Shown here: positions 1 to 8,340 of the stretch, piece after piece
Layout: each line of letters starts with the position of its first letter
How positions within the stretch are numbered: the first letter of the stretch is position 1
The notes under the pieces: model-generated
What the model saw: only the letters and a program-made list of their open reading frames with translations
Databases searched by the model: none
What the model was told of the DNA's origin: nothing
Source of the DNA: Terriglobia bacterium
GTDB taxonomy: Bacteria; Acidobacteriota; Terriglobia; Bryobacterales; Bryobacteraceae
Assembly: GCA_025358575.1 (NCBI GenBank)
Contig: JANYJA010000152.1
Coordinates: forward strand, 1-32,860
Direction of reading: 5' to 3'
Length of the DNA stretch: 32,860 nt
Program-made: the position numbers and the translations under genes

Positions 1-1
1 T

Positions 2-1333
2 TCAACGCGGAACCAACGGCAGTCGGAAGGCATGGAGGAAGCGCTCCGGCGTTTGTCGGAAGCCACTCGGGATATGAGCAGCGCATCTTCGGCGCAGCAG
101 CCGGGGCAAAAGGCGGGACAGCAGCAAAGTGCCCAAGGGCAAGGCGAAACGCAGGCGAGGCGGGCTGCCGAACGATTGCAGGAAGCGAGGCAGTTGCTGG
201 AATCGATGCGCAAACAGGAGACGGGAAACCAAGTATCCGACCTAGCTCACAAGGCACAGCAACTTGCCGCGCAGCAACAAGATTTCGACAACCGCATGCG
301 GCGGAATTTTTCCGGTGTGGACCCGGGTGCGCGTACGGCGGAACAGAGCAAGCAGCTTTCCGAACAGATGGCGCAAGAGAAACAGCAGATGCTGAACGAA
401 CTCTCAGCGCTGGAGAAGCAGTTGCAGCAGGCGACGCGGGATTTGGCATTGACGCAGCGGGAAGCGTCGACGAAACTGCGCGAGGGCATTGGGCAATTGC
501 AACAGAATGAACTGCAATCGCGAATGAAGTGGACGGTGGATTTCCTGAAGCGAGGGCTAGGTTCTTATGCAGTGATGCGTGAGGCACCGGTGACCCAAGG
601 ATTGCGGGACTTGAGCGACCGTTTGCACGATGCGCAGAGTGCGATGAGCAAAGGAAGCGCCGGACAAGACGGCGGGCAACAGGCGCTGGCGCAGGCTGAG
701 AAGCTCCGCCAGCAGGTAGAACAAATGGGGCGCGGCGCGGGCCAGCAAAGGGGACAACAGGCTGGACAACAGGCTGGCGGACAAAAACCGGGCGGGCAAC
801 AGCAGGCCGGCCAGCAGCCGGGCGATCGATCATCGGGTCAAGGCGGCCAATCTCCGAACGGAAGTCAGCCAGGCCAGCAATCCGGTCAAAGCGGGCAACC
901 GGGAGGCTCGCTTGGAACTACAGCTATTGGAGGACGCTACGGCGGGGCGGGCAACGGCGGCTGGGACGCGCGCACTATGGGCGACTGGCAGTCACCCGAC
1001 CCGGCTACGGCGGTGCGGAACTATAACGATCTGGTTCGGGATCTAGGGCGGCTGCAGCAGTCGGTTCACAACGATCCCGAAACGACGAAAGAAATTCAGG
1101 ACTTGATGCGCGAGTTGCAGCGGGTGGATCCGCGGAAGTTTACGGAGAATCCGCGGCTGATTGAAGATTTGCAGACGCGCGTTCTCGCTCAGGTGGAGCA
1201 GATTGAATTAATGCTGCGCCGCAAAGTGGACGGCCAGGAAGCCAGCGTTCGCAGTGCAACGCCGCAAGCCGTGCCGCCGGGATACAGCAACGCCGTCGCG
1301 GAATATTTTCGGAAACTGAGCAAAGCGCGCTAG
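2..1333 (+). CDS. Gln/Gly-rich coiled-coil protein, 3' part (DUF4175-like, uncertain)
   Basis: The reading frame is open from base 2 through the ATG at 32, so the gene almost certainly starts upstream of the window and is partial here. The visible 443 codons form long Gln/Glu/Arg-rich helices likely to be coiled coil (residues 1-210 counted from the ATG at 32). Next come a low-complexity Gly-Gln-Ser-Pro tract (about residues 230-292), a short Gly-rich turn (RYGGAGNGGWD) and a second helical C-terminal domain (about 325-430). No catalytic motif or membrane segment is visible in this part. The layout resembles the C-terminal portion of DUF4175-type proteins, whose N-termini carry membrane segments, but I cannot confirm that. 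The stop codon overlaps the stop of the convergent epimerase gene by 4 nt. The role is unknown; a structural or envelope-associated function is a guess. Confidence 0.7.
   Translation, partial: STRNQRQSEGMEEALRRLSEATRDMSSASSAQQPGQKAGQQQSAQGQGETQARRAAERLQEARQLLESMRKQETGNQVSDLAHKAQQLAAQQQDFDNRMRRNFSGVDPGARTAEQSKQLSEQMAQEKQQMLNELSALEKQLQQATRDLALTQREASTKLREGIGQLQQNELQSRMKWTVDFLKRGLGSYAVMREAPVTQGLRDLSDRLHDAQSAMSKGSAGQDGGQQALAQAEKLRQQVEQMGRGAGQQRGQQAGQQAGGQKPGGQQQAGQQPGDRSSGQGGQSPNGSQPGQQSGQSGQPGGSLGTTAIGGRYGGAGNGGWDARTMGDWQSPDPATAVRNYNDLVRDLGRLQQSVHNDPETTKEIQDLMRELQRVDPRKFTENPRLIEDLQTRVLAQVEQIELMLRRKVDGQEASVRSATPQAVPPGYSNAVAEYFRKLSKAR
735..905 (+). repeat. Low-complexity GQQ/GGQ-coding tract
   Basis: This stretch encodes a linker made almost only of Gly, Gln, Ser and Pro. 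It includes a perfect 12-bp tandem duplication (ggacaacaggct at 752-763 and 764-775). Such tracts expand and contract by slippage, so length differences between relatives are expected. It separates two helical domains of the host protein. Confidence 0.7.
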
Positions 1334-2430
1334 TTGCCGCGGCGCAAAAGACCTAAGCCCGGTCCGCTAGGCAGAATCAGTTTGCCTTTGAGCACGGTCA
1401 CTCCGGTCCAGGGGTCATTCGAGATGAGAAGGTTGCCATCGAGATCGGCGTAATCAACCAGCGGGGATAGCTGCGCGGCGGCGGTTACCGTGACCGAACT
1501 GGAAATCATGCAACCGAGCATGGTCTTCATGCCCAGCGATTTCGCAATTTGAATCATCCGGTAGGCTTCGAGCATACCGCCGCTCTTGTCCAGCTTGATA
1601 TTGACGCCGTCGAATGCGTTGGCGAGTCTGGGGATGTCGGACGCATGAAGGCAGGCTTCATCCGCGATGATCGGCATGTGCACGCGGCTGCGCACCCAGC
1701 GTGTCTCTTCGATCATTGCGGCGGGCATGGGCTGCTCGATGAACTCGACACCCTGCGTTTCGAGCCAGTTGATCTTGCGAACGGCTTCTTCTTTGTTCGT
1801 CCACCCTTCGTTGGCGTCGACGCGCAGCGGTTTCTTGGTAACGGCACGGACGGCTTCGATGGAGGCTTCATCGCTATCCAGGCCGACTTTGATCTTGAGC
1901 ACTGGGAACTGCGAGGCCTCTTCGACTTTGGCGCGGGTAGAGGACGGATTATCGATGCCGATGGAGAAGGTGGTAACGGGCGCATCGGCGGCGTCCAGGC
2001 CGAAATAGCGGTAGAGGGGGACGCCGAGATTTTGGCCCGTCCAATCCATGAGCGCAATGTCCAGAGCCGCTTTGGCGGCGTACTGACCGGGTACGCGACG
2101 GAAGACTTCAGCCAGGATTTTGGAAAATTGGCGCGGGTCAGCTGAGTTGAGATAAGGCTTGAGACCCTCAAGTGTTTCCCGCGCGGATTGAGCGCTTTCT
2201 TTGTAGCGGCTGATTGGGGCACCTTCGCCGTGGCCAGTGAAATTGTCGGCGGTATAGCGGAGATGGAGCGTGTCGCGGAAATCGCTGGAAGACATGACTG
2301 TCGTCCAGGTATGCTTCAGCTTGAGGCGGACGATTTCGGTTTCGACCTGAGACTGAGGGTCGGATGCGGAAGCCAAATTCAGAGCCGCTGAAGCAGCTAG
2401 AGGGAGTTTGAGGGCGTCTCGTCTTCGCAT
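1330..2430 (-). CDS. Dipeptide epimerase (enolase superfamily), exported
   Basis: This is a 366-residue member of the enolase superfamily, muconate-lactonizing/dipeptide-epimerase branch. The N-terminus MRRRDALKLPLAASAALNLA looks like a short Tat-type signal. The barrel carries the expected machinery: the KxK pair K179/K181, metal ligands D205 (DAN), E232 (EQP) and D257 (ADE), and the opposite catalytic lysine K279 (NIK). The D329-L-D331 motif near the C-terminus is the one that binds the dipeptide alpha-ammonium group in L-Ala-D/L-Glu epimerases. The likely role is epimerising dipeptides, for instance peptidoglycan-derived Ala-Glu, in the periplasm. The exact dipeptide cannot be read from sequence. 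A TATAAT box lies 18 nt upstream of the ATG. The 3' end overlaps the convergent upstream-strand gene by 4 nt. Confidence 0.88.
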   Translation of the reverse strand: MRRRDALKLPLAASAALNLASASDPQSQVETEIVRLKLKHTWTTVMSSSDFRDTLHLRYTADNFTGHGEGAPISRYKESAQSARETLEGLKPYLNSADPRQFSKILAEVFRRVPGQYAAKAALDIALMDWTGQNLGVPLYRYFGLDAADAPVTTFSIGIDNPSSTRAKVEEASQFPVLKIKVGLDSDEASIEAVRAVTKKPLRVDANEGWTNKEEAVRKINWLETQGVEFIEQPMPAAMIEETRWVRSRVHMPIIADEACLHASDIPRLANAFDGVNIKLDKSGGMLEAYRMIQIAKSLGMKTMLGCMISSSVTVTAAAQLSPLVDYADLDGNLLISNDPWTGVTVLKGKLILPSGPGLGLLRRGN

Positions 2431-2448
2431 GTTGTGACCGATATGACG

Positions 2449-2454
2449 ATTATA
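2449..2454 (-). promoter_or_regulatory. Putative -10 box (TATAAT) for the dipeptide epimerase gene
   Basis: A perfect TATAAT on the minus strand ends 18 nt before the ATG at 2430. No TTGACA-like -35 element lies at 16-18 nt spacing, so assignment rests on the -10 alone. Confidence 0.4.
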
Positions 2455-2562
2455 GTGGTGAGTTCGGGAGGGCTCGCATCATTACTCGCAAGATCCACGT
2501 GCGCCGATTCGTAGGCGCGGCAAGTCCTCCATGAGAAGCCGAGTCGCCTCTTCCATTCGCCG

Positions 2563-2808
2563 TTACCTTTCTTTCAGCTTTAGCCGGGCCCGATTCTCTT
2601 CGATAAAAACCTTGATCTCATCAGCCATCGCGAGCAGCTTTAGCCATTGCTCTTGATAGAGAGTCACCGGGAATCGGCCTAGCCCGTAAACGGATACGGC
2701 ACCTTTCTCGCTCACCTTCATCGAGACTGGGCTACCGCTTTTCTTTTTCAGAACCTCGTTCTCGGCTTTGAGCCGGGCGAGTTCAGCGTGGATATCTTCG
2801 TCTGCCAT
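2563..2808 (-). CDS. Small conserved hypothetical protein (81 aa)
   Basis: An 81-residue soluble protein. It has an N-terminal charged heptad-like helix (residues 1-22, ELARLKAENEVLKKK), then a compact segment with the phrase VYGLGRFPVTLYQEQW, and a charged C-terminal helix. I recall that phrase as a conserved core of short uncharacterised bacterial proteins, but no function is known to me. The frame is open 7 codons further to a GTG at 2829. The ATG at 2808 is preferred because AAGGAG sits 6 nt in front of it. It lies 64 nt downstream of the GH130-like gene on the same strand and could be co-transcribed with it. Confidence 0.7.
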   Translation of the reverse strand: MADEDIHAELARLKAENEVLKKKSGSPVSMKVSEKGAVSVYGLGRFPVTLYQEQWLKLLAMADEIKVFIEENRARLKLKER

Positions 2809-2872
2809 AATGTGCTCCTTAAGTGTCACTCAGTCGTCAGCGGCCAGGTCAGAGCGCCGCCTTCATCTGGGA

Positions 2873-3979
2873 TTATGTTTTTAAAGCCGTGAACGCCACG
2901 CCCACCAATGAGTCCGCGCAGCCGTAATAGAGGAACCAGTGCTTTTGGAAGTAGACCAAGCCTTCGACGAACGTGGTTCCGGCGGCGTATTGGCCAGAAC
3001 GCTCGAAGGGCAATTCAGGTTGGAAGAATGGTGAGTCCGAGCGCGCGATTAAGCGCGTTGGATCATTGGCCGAGAACAGGGCTTGCCCTGCACTGTAGGT
3101 GCTCGGCACCAATTTCATATCCCGATCGACATCGGCGTTCTTGCCGTTATAGATCATGACAATACCGCGCTGGGTGAGGACGGGCGGCGGGCCGACCTCG
3201 GGAAGAAAGCTGTCGAATCGGCCGGGACGCTTTTCTAGAAGGGCGACGGGCTCATTGCGGCTGTCTTCGACTGGTTGCCAGTCGGTTAAGTTTTTCGACG
3301 TGGCCAAACTAATCCGACCTTCGCCCCAATACATCCAGTATTTTCCAAGAATCCGGGCGGCGATCAGGTGTCCGCCGGAGAGCTTAGTCACAATAGCGGC
3401 CGACTTGTATTTCAGGTTGGAGTACTTGCCGCCATACGCTCTTGCGAGAGCCGGGCCATGTTTAGTCCAGTGGTGAAGATCACGCGAAGTAGCCACACCG
3501 ACATCGTAGGTAGAACGGTTCCATTGGGTGTACGTAAGCACGTAAGTTCCGTCCTCCGACTCCACGATCCGAGGATCTTCGCAGCCGCCTTCCCATTCGC
3601 GGGCCTTCTGAGCGTCATCCGCCGGATAGAGAACAGGCTGCGCTTCGGCCCGGAAATTCACGCCGTCATCGCTCACTGCCAGACCCAGCCGCGAGGTATG
3701 GCCACCGATGGACATCGCACCGCTGCTATCCTCGGCGCGATAGAGAACATAAACTTTGCCGTCGCGTACGATCGCCGCGGGATTGAAGGTGTGCAGGGCC
3801 TCCCACCGCACGGGGGCATTTCGCAGCGGGTCCTGGAAGACCGATGCTGCGTTGGGCTTGATCACCGGCTTGGCGTCAACCGGCCGTTGAAACGGGCCGA
3901 GGGTCCAATCCCCATTCTTGCCGCCATACGCAAGAGCGCCTACAATGCAAAGCATCGGGACCATCCACTTGCGCTTCAT
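2873..3979 (-). CDS. Secreted GH130-like glycosidase/phosphorylase (five-bladed propeller)
   Basis: A 368-residue protein with an N-terminal hydrophobic signal segment (residues 1-19) and a five-bladed beta-propeller of the GH130 type. The motif GGCEDPRIVE (D135 in EDPR) matches the family's catalytic-Asp region. FNPAAI (65-70) and the C-terminal VEGLVYF...FLYYGCAD segment are also typical. GH130 enzymes cleave beta-mannosides, either by phosphorolysis in the cytoplasm or by hydrolysis in secreted versions. The signal segment makes a hydrolase acting outside the cytoplasm more likely, but the substrate is inferred only from family membership. A ribosome-binding site (AAGGTGA) precedes the ATG. 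The gene is divergent from the Cas6-like gene across about 110 nt. Confidence 0.8.
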   Translation of the reverse strand: MKRKWMVPMLCIVGALAYGGKNGDWTLGPFQRPVDAKPVIKPNAASVFQDPLRNAPVRWEALHTFNPAAIVRDGKVYVLYRAEDSSGAMSIGGHTSRLGLAVSDDGVNFRAEAQPVLYPADDAQKAREWEGGCEDPRIVESEDGTYVLTYTQWNRSTYDVGVATSRDLHHWTKHGPALARAYGGKYSNLKYKSAAIVTKLSGGHLIAARILGKYWMYWGEGRISLATSKNLTDWQPVEDSRNEPVALLEKRPGRFDSFLPEVGPPPVLTQRGIVMIYNGKNADVDRDMKLVPSTYSAGQALFSANDPTRLIARSDSPFFQPELPFERSGQYAAGTTFVEGLVYFQKHWFLYYGCADSLVGVAFTALKT

Positions 3980-4088
3980 TACGATTCACCTTTTCTATCG
4001 CAGCTTTATCATACCTACTTGCTTTCGGGTTCTCGATATATAGTCCGGGCCCCATGAGGAGAAGATCGGATCCCTCCCGGGTGACAAT

Positions 4089-4934
4089 TTGAACAGGGAG
4101 GGAACCGCGCTGAATCTCACAGTAGTTCCGTTGCGGTTCCGTTTCATCGCGGTTGAGGTGCTATTTTTTCCGAGAGGCCGGGCGGCTAATTTATTCCGCG
4201 GCGCTCTCGGGAGCGCGTTTCACGCCATCTCCGCGGAGGTCTACGCGCGGTACTTCGAACCTGTCTCAGACACCGGTCCTAGTGGATTCGCCAACCCTCC
4301 GCGACCCTTCGTGCTGCGCGTTGACCACCTGGACAATTGCGAAATTCCCGAAGGACATATCTTCACTTTCGAGGTCAACTTGTTCGACGCGAGGCCGGAA
4401 GCAGTGCAGCATTTCGTGCACGCCGCCGGACTGATGTTCAACGTCGGACGCATCCCCGCGCGCCTCGACTCCCCAATAGAAGCAAATCCGATACGGCTGA
4501 ACTTGACTGCTCCCACACTTGAAGTCGGTCGCGTGCGTTTGCATTTCCTGACGCCCACCGTTCTCGATTCCCTTGAGTTCGGAGTGCTTTTCTCACGCCT
4601 TCGCGACCGTATCAGCAACCTGCGTCGCTTCTACGGAGATGGCGCATTGCCTCTGGACTTCCGCGAGATGGGCCAGCGGGCTGAAGTCGTCAAGCTGATT
4701 GCGAGCGATGTGCGGCGTGTCCGCGCCCAGCGCACCAGTCGCGCGACGGGCCAGACACATCCGCTCGGTGGATTCGTCGGCACAGCCGACTACGCTGGCG
4801 ATCTCACCGAATTCCTGCCCTTCCTAGAAGCGGGATATTGGACCGGCGTCGGCAGTCAAACCGTTTGGGGCAATGGCCAGATCGCAACTGAAGTCATTTC
4901 TCTGGCGAATCCTCACCCCGCGCCAGTCGCTTGA
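4089..4934 (+). CDS. cas6: Cas6-type CRISPR RNA endonuclease (orphan)
   Basis: This 281-residue protein has the layout of RAMP-fold Cas6 proteins, which cut precursor CRISPR RNA within the repeat. The N-terminal half has the phrase LFRGALGSAFHAISAEV (35-51) with His45 as a possible catalytic residue, then PPRPFVLR and a PEGHIF-VNLFD stretch typical of the first ferredoxin-like domain. The C-terminal half has GGFVGTADYAGDL (227-239) and the glycine-rich loop TGVGSQTVWGNG (252-263), the family hallmark. The cysteine-rich insertion seen in many relatives is absent. No CRISPR repeats or other cas genes are visible in the window, so its substrate is unknown. The start is probably the TTG at 4089; a CTG at 4110 behind GGGAGG is an alternative. 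The 3' end overlaps maf by 41 nt. Confidence 0.75.
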   Translation: MNREGTALNLTVVPLRFRFIAVEVLFFPRGRAANLFRGALGSAFHAISAEVYARYFEPVSDTGPSGFANPPRPFVLRVDHLDNCEIPEGHIFTFEVNLFDARPEAVQHFVHAAGLMFNVGRIPARLDSPIEANPIRLNLTAPTLEVGRVRLHFLTPTVLDSLEFGVLFSRLRDRISNLRRFYGDGALPLDFREMGQRAEVVKLIASDVRRVRAQRTSRATGQTHPLGGFVGTADYAGDLTEFLPFLEAGYWTGVGSQTVWGNGQIATEVISLANPHPAPVA

Positions 4935-5466
4935 GGCACGTATACACCAGCGACACCGGCAGCCCGACCACATTGCTATAGGACCCGTCAATGCGCTCGA
5001 TAAACTTCGATGCCAGCCCCTGGATCGCGTAGGCGCCTGCTTTGTCGAGCGGCTCGCCGGAGTTAATGTATTCTCCGATTTCCACGTCGCTCAACTGCTG
5101 GAACCATACAAGCGTGGTAGCCCAATCCGTGACGACATGCTCGCCCAGCTTGAGACAAACGCCAGTGAGCACCTCGTGCTTGCGGCCGGATAGAAGCCGG
5201 AGCATGCGCTCGGCGTCGGCAGCGTTGACCGGCTTGCCGAAAATCTCGCCATTCATCACGACGATGGTGTCCGCGCCCAGCACCGTCTCGTCCGCGGAGG
5301 CTGTTGCGGCGGTAGCTTTTTGCTGCGCTAGCCGCTTCACATGCTCCTCTGGATTTTCATCCGGGAAAGGCGTTTCATCCACATTCACCGGCCGAACTTC
5401 GAACTCGAGACCGGCACTCCGCAACAGTTCGCTGCGCCGCGGCGATCGAGAGGCAAGCACCAACAT
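4894..5466 (-). CDS. maf: Maf-family nucleoside triphosphate pyrophosphatase
   Basis: A 190-residue Maf protein, a cytoplasmic enzyme that hydrolyses non-canonical or surplus nucleoside triphosphates (dTTP/UTP type in the YhdE group) to monophosphate and pyrophosphate. The N-terminus MLVLASRSPRR carries the SxSPRR phosphate-binding motif. GADTIV holds the catalytic Asp, and GEPLDKAGAYAIQG and IDGSYSNVVGLP are the later family motifs. The frame continues 6 codons upstream to a TTG at 5484, but the family normally begins at this ATG. The 3' end runs 41 nt into the end of the opposing cas6-like gene, so each gene encodes part of the other's tail in antisense. Confidence 0.92.
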   Translation of the reverse strand: MLVLASRSPRRSELLRSAGLEFEVRPVNVDETPFPDENPEEHVKRLAQQKATAATASADETVLGADTIVVMNGEIFGKPVNAADAERMLRLLSGRKHEVLTGVCLKLGEHVVTDWATTLVWFQQLSDVEIGEYINSGEPLDKAGAYAIQGLASKFIERIDGSYSNVVGLPVSLVYTCLKRLARGEDSPEK

Positions 5467-5496
5467 TTGTCCAGTATGACCCAATCGACCGCATGC

Positions 5497-5502
5497 TAAA
5501 AT
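5497..5502 (+). promoter_or_regulatory. Putative -10 box (TAAAAT) for the DUF721-gatC-gatA cluster
   Basis: The octamer GCTAAAAT lies 27 nt before the ATG at 5530. The same octamer precedes ftsY and, on the minus strand, ispG. No good -35 hexamer is visible. Confidence 0.35.
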
Positions 5503-5529
5503 TCAAGCTCGAAACGTTGAGTGGATACG

Positions 5530-5931
5530 ATGGAACGAGCAAGTCTGCTGATCGGCAATCTGCGCACGCCGCAATCCGCGATCAGCGGTGAACAACTCGC
5601 GTGTACCGCCTGGGCGCGGGCTGTCGGCAAGAAGATTGCCATGCACACGCGCGCCGCGAAACTGGTCCGAACCAAACTGGTGGTTGAGGTGGAAGACGTG
5701 CTGTGGCAGCGCAATCTATTCGGCATGAGCCGCCATATTTTGGGAAATCTCGAACGCACCATCGGCCCCGGCGTTGTGGATGAGGTCGAATTTCGTATTG
5801 TGCCTCCCCGCCGCGAGCCGCAGCGCGCCGCGCAGAGTTTGCCCGGCCGTCTTTTCGACGAGGCGGACGAGATTCACGATCCCGTCCTTCGCAACATCTA
5901 CAAAGCGGCACGAAAGCGAGAATCGGCTTGA
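5530..5931 (+). CDS. DUF721 (DciA-like) protein
   Basis: A 133-residue protein of the DUF721 family. The N-terminal region has the family-typical helix-strand pattern, with CTAWARAVGKKIAMHTRAAKL (about 25-45) followed by LVVEVEDVLWQRNL. That Trp-x-x-x-L segment is characteristic. In some bacteria DUF721 proteins (DciA) load the replicative helicase; whether this one does is unknown. The C-terminal third is charged and probably flexible. The start is the ATG at 5530; a GTG three codons earlier at 5521 is also possible. The stop overlaps the gatC TTG start by 4 nt, so the two are probably translationally coupled. Confidence 0.75.
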   Translation: MERASLLIGNLRTPQSAISGEQLACTAWARAVGKKIAMHTRAAKLVRTKLVVEVEDVLWQRNLFGMSRHILGNLERTIGPGVVDEVEFRIVPPRREPQRAAQSLPGRLFDEADEIHDPVLRNIYKAARKRESA

Positions 5932-6230
5932 GTTTGACAGAAAAAGAAGTCCGCTATGTCGCGGATCTAGCAAATTTGAAATTGAACCCCGACGAATTAG
6001 AGAGAATGGTTGCCGACTTGGGCGAAATTCTCGGCCACATGGATCGCCTGGGGGAAATCAATACAGACGATGTCGCTCCAATGGCGCAGGTGCTCTATGA
6101 AGCGGATATTTCATCTACTCTCCGCGCCGACGTCCCCCGCGAAACGCTCGGCAATCAGGCTGCTCTGGCCAACGCGCCTCTTTCCGGCTCGGGCTATTTC
6201 AAAGTGCCGCTCGTGATCGAAAGATCCTAA
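5928..6230 (+). CDS. gatC: Aspartyl/glutamyl-tRNA amidotransferase subunit C
   Basis: A 100-residue GatC. This small subunit stabilises GatA and wraps between GatA and GatB in the enzyme that converts Glu-tRNA(Gln), or Asp-tRNA(Asn), to the amide form. The helical N-terminus with [18 protein letters not shown] and the central [14 protein letters not shown] segment are family features, and [16 protein letters not shown] at the end is the usual GatC tail. Translation starts at a TTG overlapping the DUF721 stop (TTGA). A second TTG at 5934 is possible. gatA follows after 11 nt. gatB is not in the window. Confidence 0.93.
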   Translation: MSLTEKEVRYVADLANLKLNPDELERMVADLGEILGHMDRLGEINTDDVAPMAQVLYEADISSTLRADVPRETLGNQAALANAPLSGSGYFKVPLVIERS

Positions 6231-6241
6231 CTAATACGCGA

Positions 6242-7678
6242 ATGAACGCGAACACCATCTCCACTCTGACCGTTGACGGAATCCGCGCGGGTTTGCGCGG
6301 CCGCGAATTTTCCGCGCGTGAACTTGCCGAAGCCGCGCTGGCGCACGCGGAAGCGCAGAATCCCAAGACGAACGCGTATATCTTGCTCTCGCCGGAGCGC
6401 GCTTTACACGCGGCGGACCGCGTCGATGCGGCGCTCTCCCACGGCGAAGAACTTGGGCCTTTGGCCGGGGTCCCAGTCGCCGTGAAAGACGTCATTGTCA
6501 CTAAAGGCCTGCGCACCACCTGCGGTTCTAAGATTCTCGCGGACTACATTCCTCCGTATGATGCCACTGCGGTAATTCGTCTCGAAGCAGCCGGCGGCAT
6601 GATCATCGGCAAGACCAACTGCGACGAGTTCGCCATGGGCTCGTCTAACGAGAACAGCGCGTTCGGGCCGGTGCGAAATCCCGTAGCGCTTGATCGCGTT
6701 CCCGGAGGTTCCAGTGGTGGCTCGGCTGCCGTTGTGGCGCAAGGCACGGCTGTATTGTCTCTTGGCTCAGATACGGGCGGCTCTATCCGGCAACCGGCTT
6801 CGTTCTGCGGAATTATCGGCGTGACGCCCACTTACGGTCGCGTCTCTCGCTACGGGCTGGTAGCCTTCGCCAGCTCACTCGATCACATCGGCCCGTTTGC
6901 GCGAAACGTGCGCGACGCAGCCACACTTCTCGAAGTGATCGCCGGTCACGACCTGCTGGATTCCACTTCAGCGCCCGCGCCCGTCGAGCCATATTCTGCT
7001 GCGCTGACCGGCGACATCCGCGGGCTCAAGCTCGGCGTGCCACGTGAATACCTGAAAGATGCAACCGGCGAAACCGCCGCGCTTATCGCCCAGGCCATCG
7101 ACCGTCTGAAATCGCTCGGCGCCGACGTTCGCGAGATCAGTCTGCCTGCCACCGATTACGCCATCGCGTGTTACTACATCATCGCCACCGCCGAAGCCAG
7201 CTCGAATCTCGCGCGCTACGACGGCGTTCGCTACACTTTCCGGTCTGGCAGTTCCGACACTCTCACCGACATGTTCCAGAACACGCGCGGCGAAGGTTTT
7301 GGCGCAGAGGTCAAGCGACGCATCATGCTCGGCACTTATGTGCTGAGCCACGGCTACTACGACGCGTATTACCTGAAAGCTCAAAAGGTGCGCGCGCTCA
7401 TCGCCGCCGACTTCAAGAAAGCGTTCGCCGAAGTAGACGCCATTGTCGCGCCGGTCTCCCCGTTTCCCGCTTTCAAGCTAGGCGAAAAGACCAGCGATCC
7501 TATGGAAATGTATCTCTCCGATATCTACACCATCACCGGCAGTCTCGCGGGAATTCCCTGTATGAGCGTACCCTGCGGAAAGACGCAGGACGGGTTGCCG
7601 GTAGGTTTGCAGATTCTCTGCAACCATTTCGACGAAGCGCGCATGTTCCGCATCGCCGATGCATTCGAAAGAATGTAG
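6242..7678 (+). CDS. gatA: Glutamyl-tRNA(Gln) amidotransferase subunit A
   Basis: A 478-residue, full-length GatA, the amidase subunit that releases ammonia from glutamine for tRNA amidation. The amidase-signature region is intact. The Ser-cisSer-Lys triad is read as K82 (GVPVAVKD), S157 (in [10 protein letters not shown]) and S181 (in DTGGSIRQP), with the spacing expected for the family. The presence of gatCA implies that Gln-tRNA and/or Asn-tRNA are made by the indirect route. The gene lies 11 nt after gatC. The sodA start follows 28 nt after its stop. Confidence 0.96.
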   Translation: MNANTISTLTVDGIRAGLRGREFSARELAEAALAHAEAQNPKTNAYILLSPERALHAADRVDAALSHGEELGPLAGVPVAVKDVIVTKGLRTTCGSKILADYIPPYDATAVIRLEAAGGMIIGKTNCDEFAMGSSNENSAFGPVRNPVALDRVPGGSSGGSAAVVAQGTAVLSLGSDTGGSIRQPASFCGIIGVTPTYGRVSRYGLVAFASSLDHIGPFARNVRDAATLLEVIAGHDLLDSTSAPAPVEPYSAALTGDIRGLKLGVPREYLKDATGETAALIAQAIDRLKSLGADVREISLPATDYAIACYYIIATAEASSNLARYDGVRYTFRSGSSDTLTDMFQNTRGEGFGAEVKRRIMLGTYVLSHGYYDAYYLKAQKVRALIAADFKKAFAEVDAIVAPVSPFPAFKLGEKTSDPMEMYLSDIYTITGSLAGIPCMSVPCGKTQDGLPVGLQILCNHFDEARMFRIADAFERM

Positions 7679-7706
7679 GATAGGACTGTATTCAAAGGAT
7701 AAGACT

Positions 7707-8312
7707 ATGGCTTTCACACTCCCACCGCTCCCCTACGCAACTGACGCGCTTGAGCCGCACATCGATAAGACGACCATGGAAATTCATCATGGGAAGCACC
7801 ACAACGCGTATGTCACGAATTTGAATAAGGCTCTGGAATCCGCGCCCGATCTGTCGAACAAGTCCATCGAGGAATTGCTCGCCAACAACTGCGCCATTGT
7901 GCCGGAGAGTATCCGTACCGCAGTGCGTAACAACGGCGGCGGCCATGTGAACCACTCCATGTTTTGGCTGATCATGGGCCCGGGTGGCGGCGGAAAACCC
8001 ACTGGCGCCTTGTCCGATGCCATCGATAGCACCTTCGGCGGCTTCGATGCCCTCAAAGAAAAGTTCAATGCTGCCGGTGCTACGCGCTTCGGTTCTGGCT
8101 GGGCCTGGCTCGTCAAGAGCGCAGGCAAGCTGGAGGTGATCTCGACGCCTAATCAGGACAGCCCAATCATGGAAGGCAAAACGCCGGTCATGGGCATGGA
8201 CGTTTGGGAGCATGCCTACTACTTGAAGTATCAGAATCGCCGCCCCGACTATATGGCCGCGTGGTGGAACACCATCAACTGGGCCGAAGTCGCCAAGAGG
8301 TTCGGTTCGTAA
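7707..8312 (+). CDS. sodA: Superoxide dismutase, Mn-type
   Basis: A 201-residue Fe/Mn superoxide dismutase that converts superoxide to peroxide and oxygen in the cytoplasm (no signal peptide). The metal ligands are visible: H27 (in MEIHHGKHH), H83 ([10 protein letters not shown]), D165 and H169 ([10 protein letters not shown]). Gln150 in the NQDSP phrase and glycine (not Gln) next to the second His ligand favour the Mn form, though a cambialistic enzyme cannot be excluded. The ATG at 7707 is chosen because AAAGGAT lies just upstream and the protein then starts at the family position ([10 protein letters not shown]). An open frame of 16 codons extends back into the end of gatA. Confidence 0.95.
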   Translation: MAFTLPPLPYATDALEPHIDKTTMEIHHGKHHNAYVTNLNKALESAPDLSNKSIEELLANNCAIVPESIRTAVRNNGGGHVNHSMFWLIMGPGGGGKPTGALSDAIDSTFGGFDALKEKFNAAGATRFGSGWAWLVKSAGKLEVISTPNQDSPIMEGKTPVMGMDVWEHAYYLKYQNRRPDYMAAWWNTINWAEVAKRFGS

Positions 8313-8317
8313 AACGG

Positions 8318-8340
8318 GCCCCGGAAAGGGCAAGGTTTTT
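8318..8340 (+). terminator. Weak possible terminator after sodA
   Basis: GCCC (8318-8321) can pair with GGGC (8328-8331) around a 6-nt loop, followed after four bases by five T residues (8336-8340). The stem is short, so this is a weak candidate. It lies directly after the sodA stop and before the TPR remnant. Confidence 0.25.
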
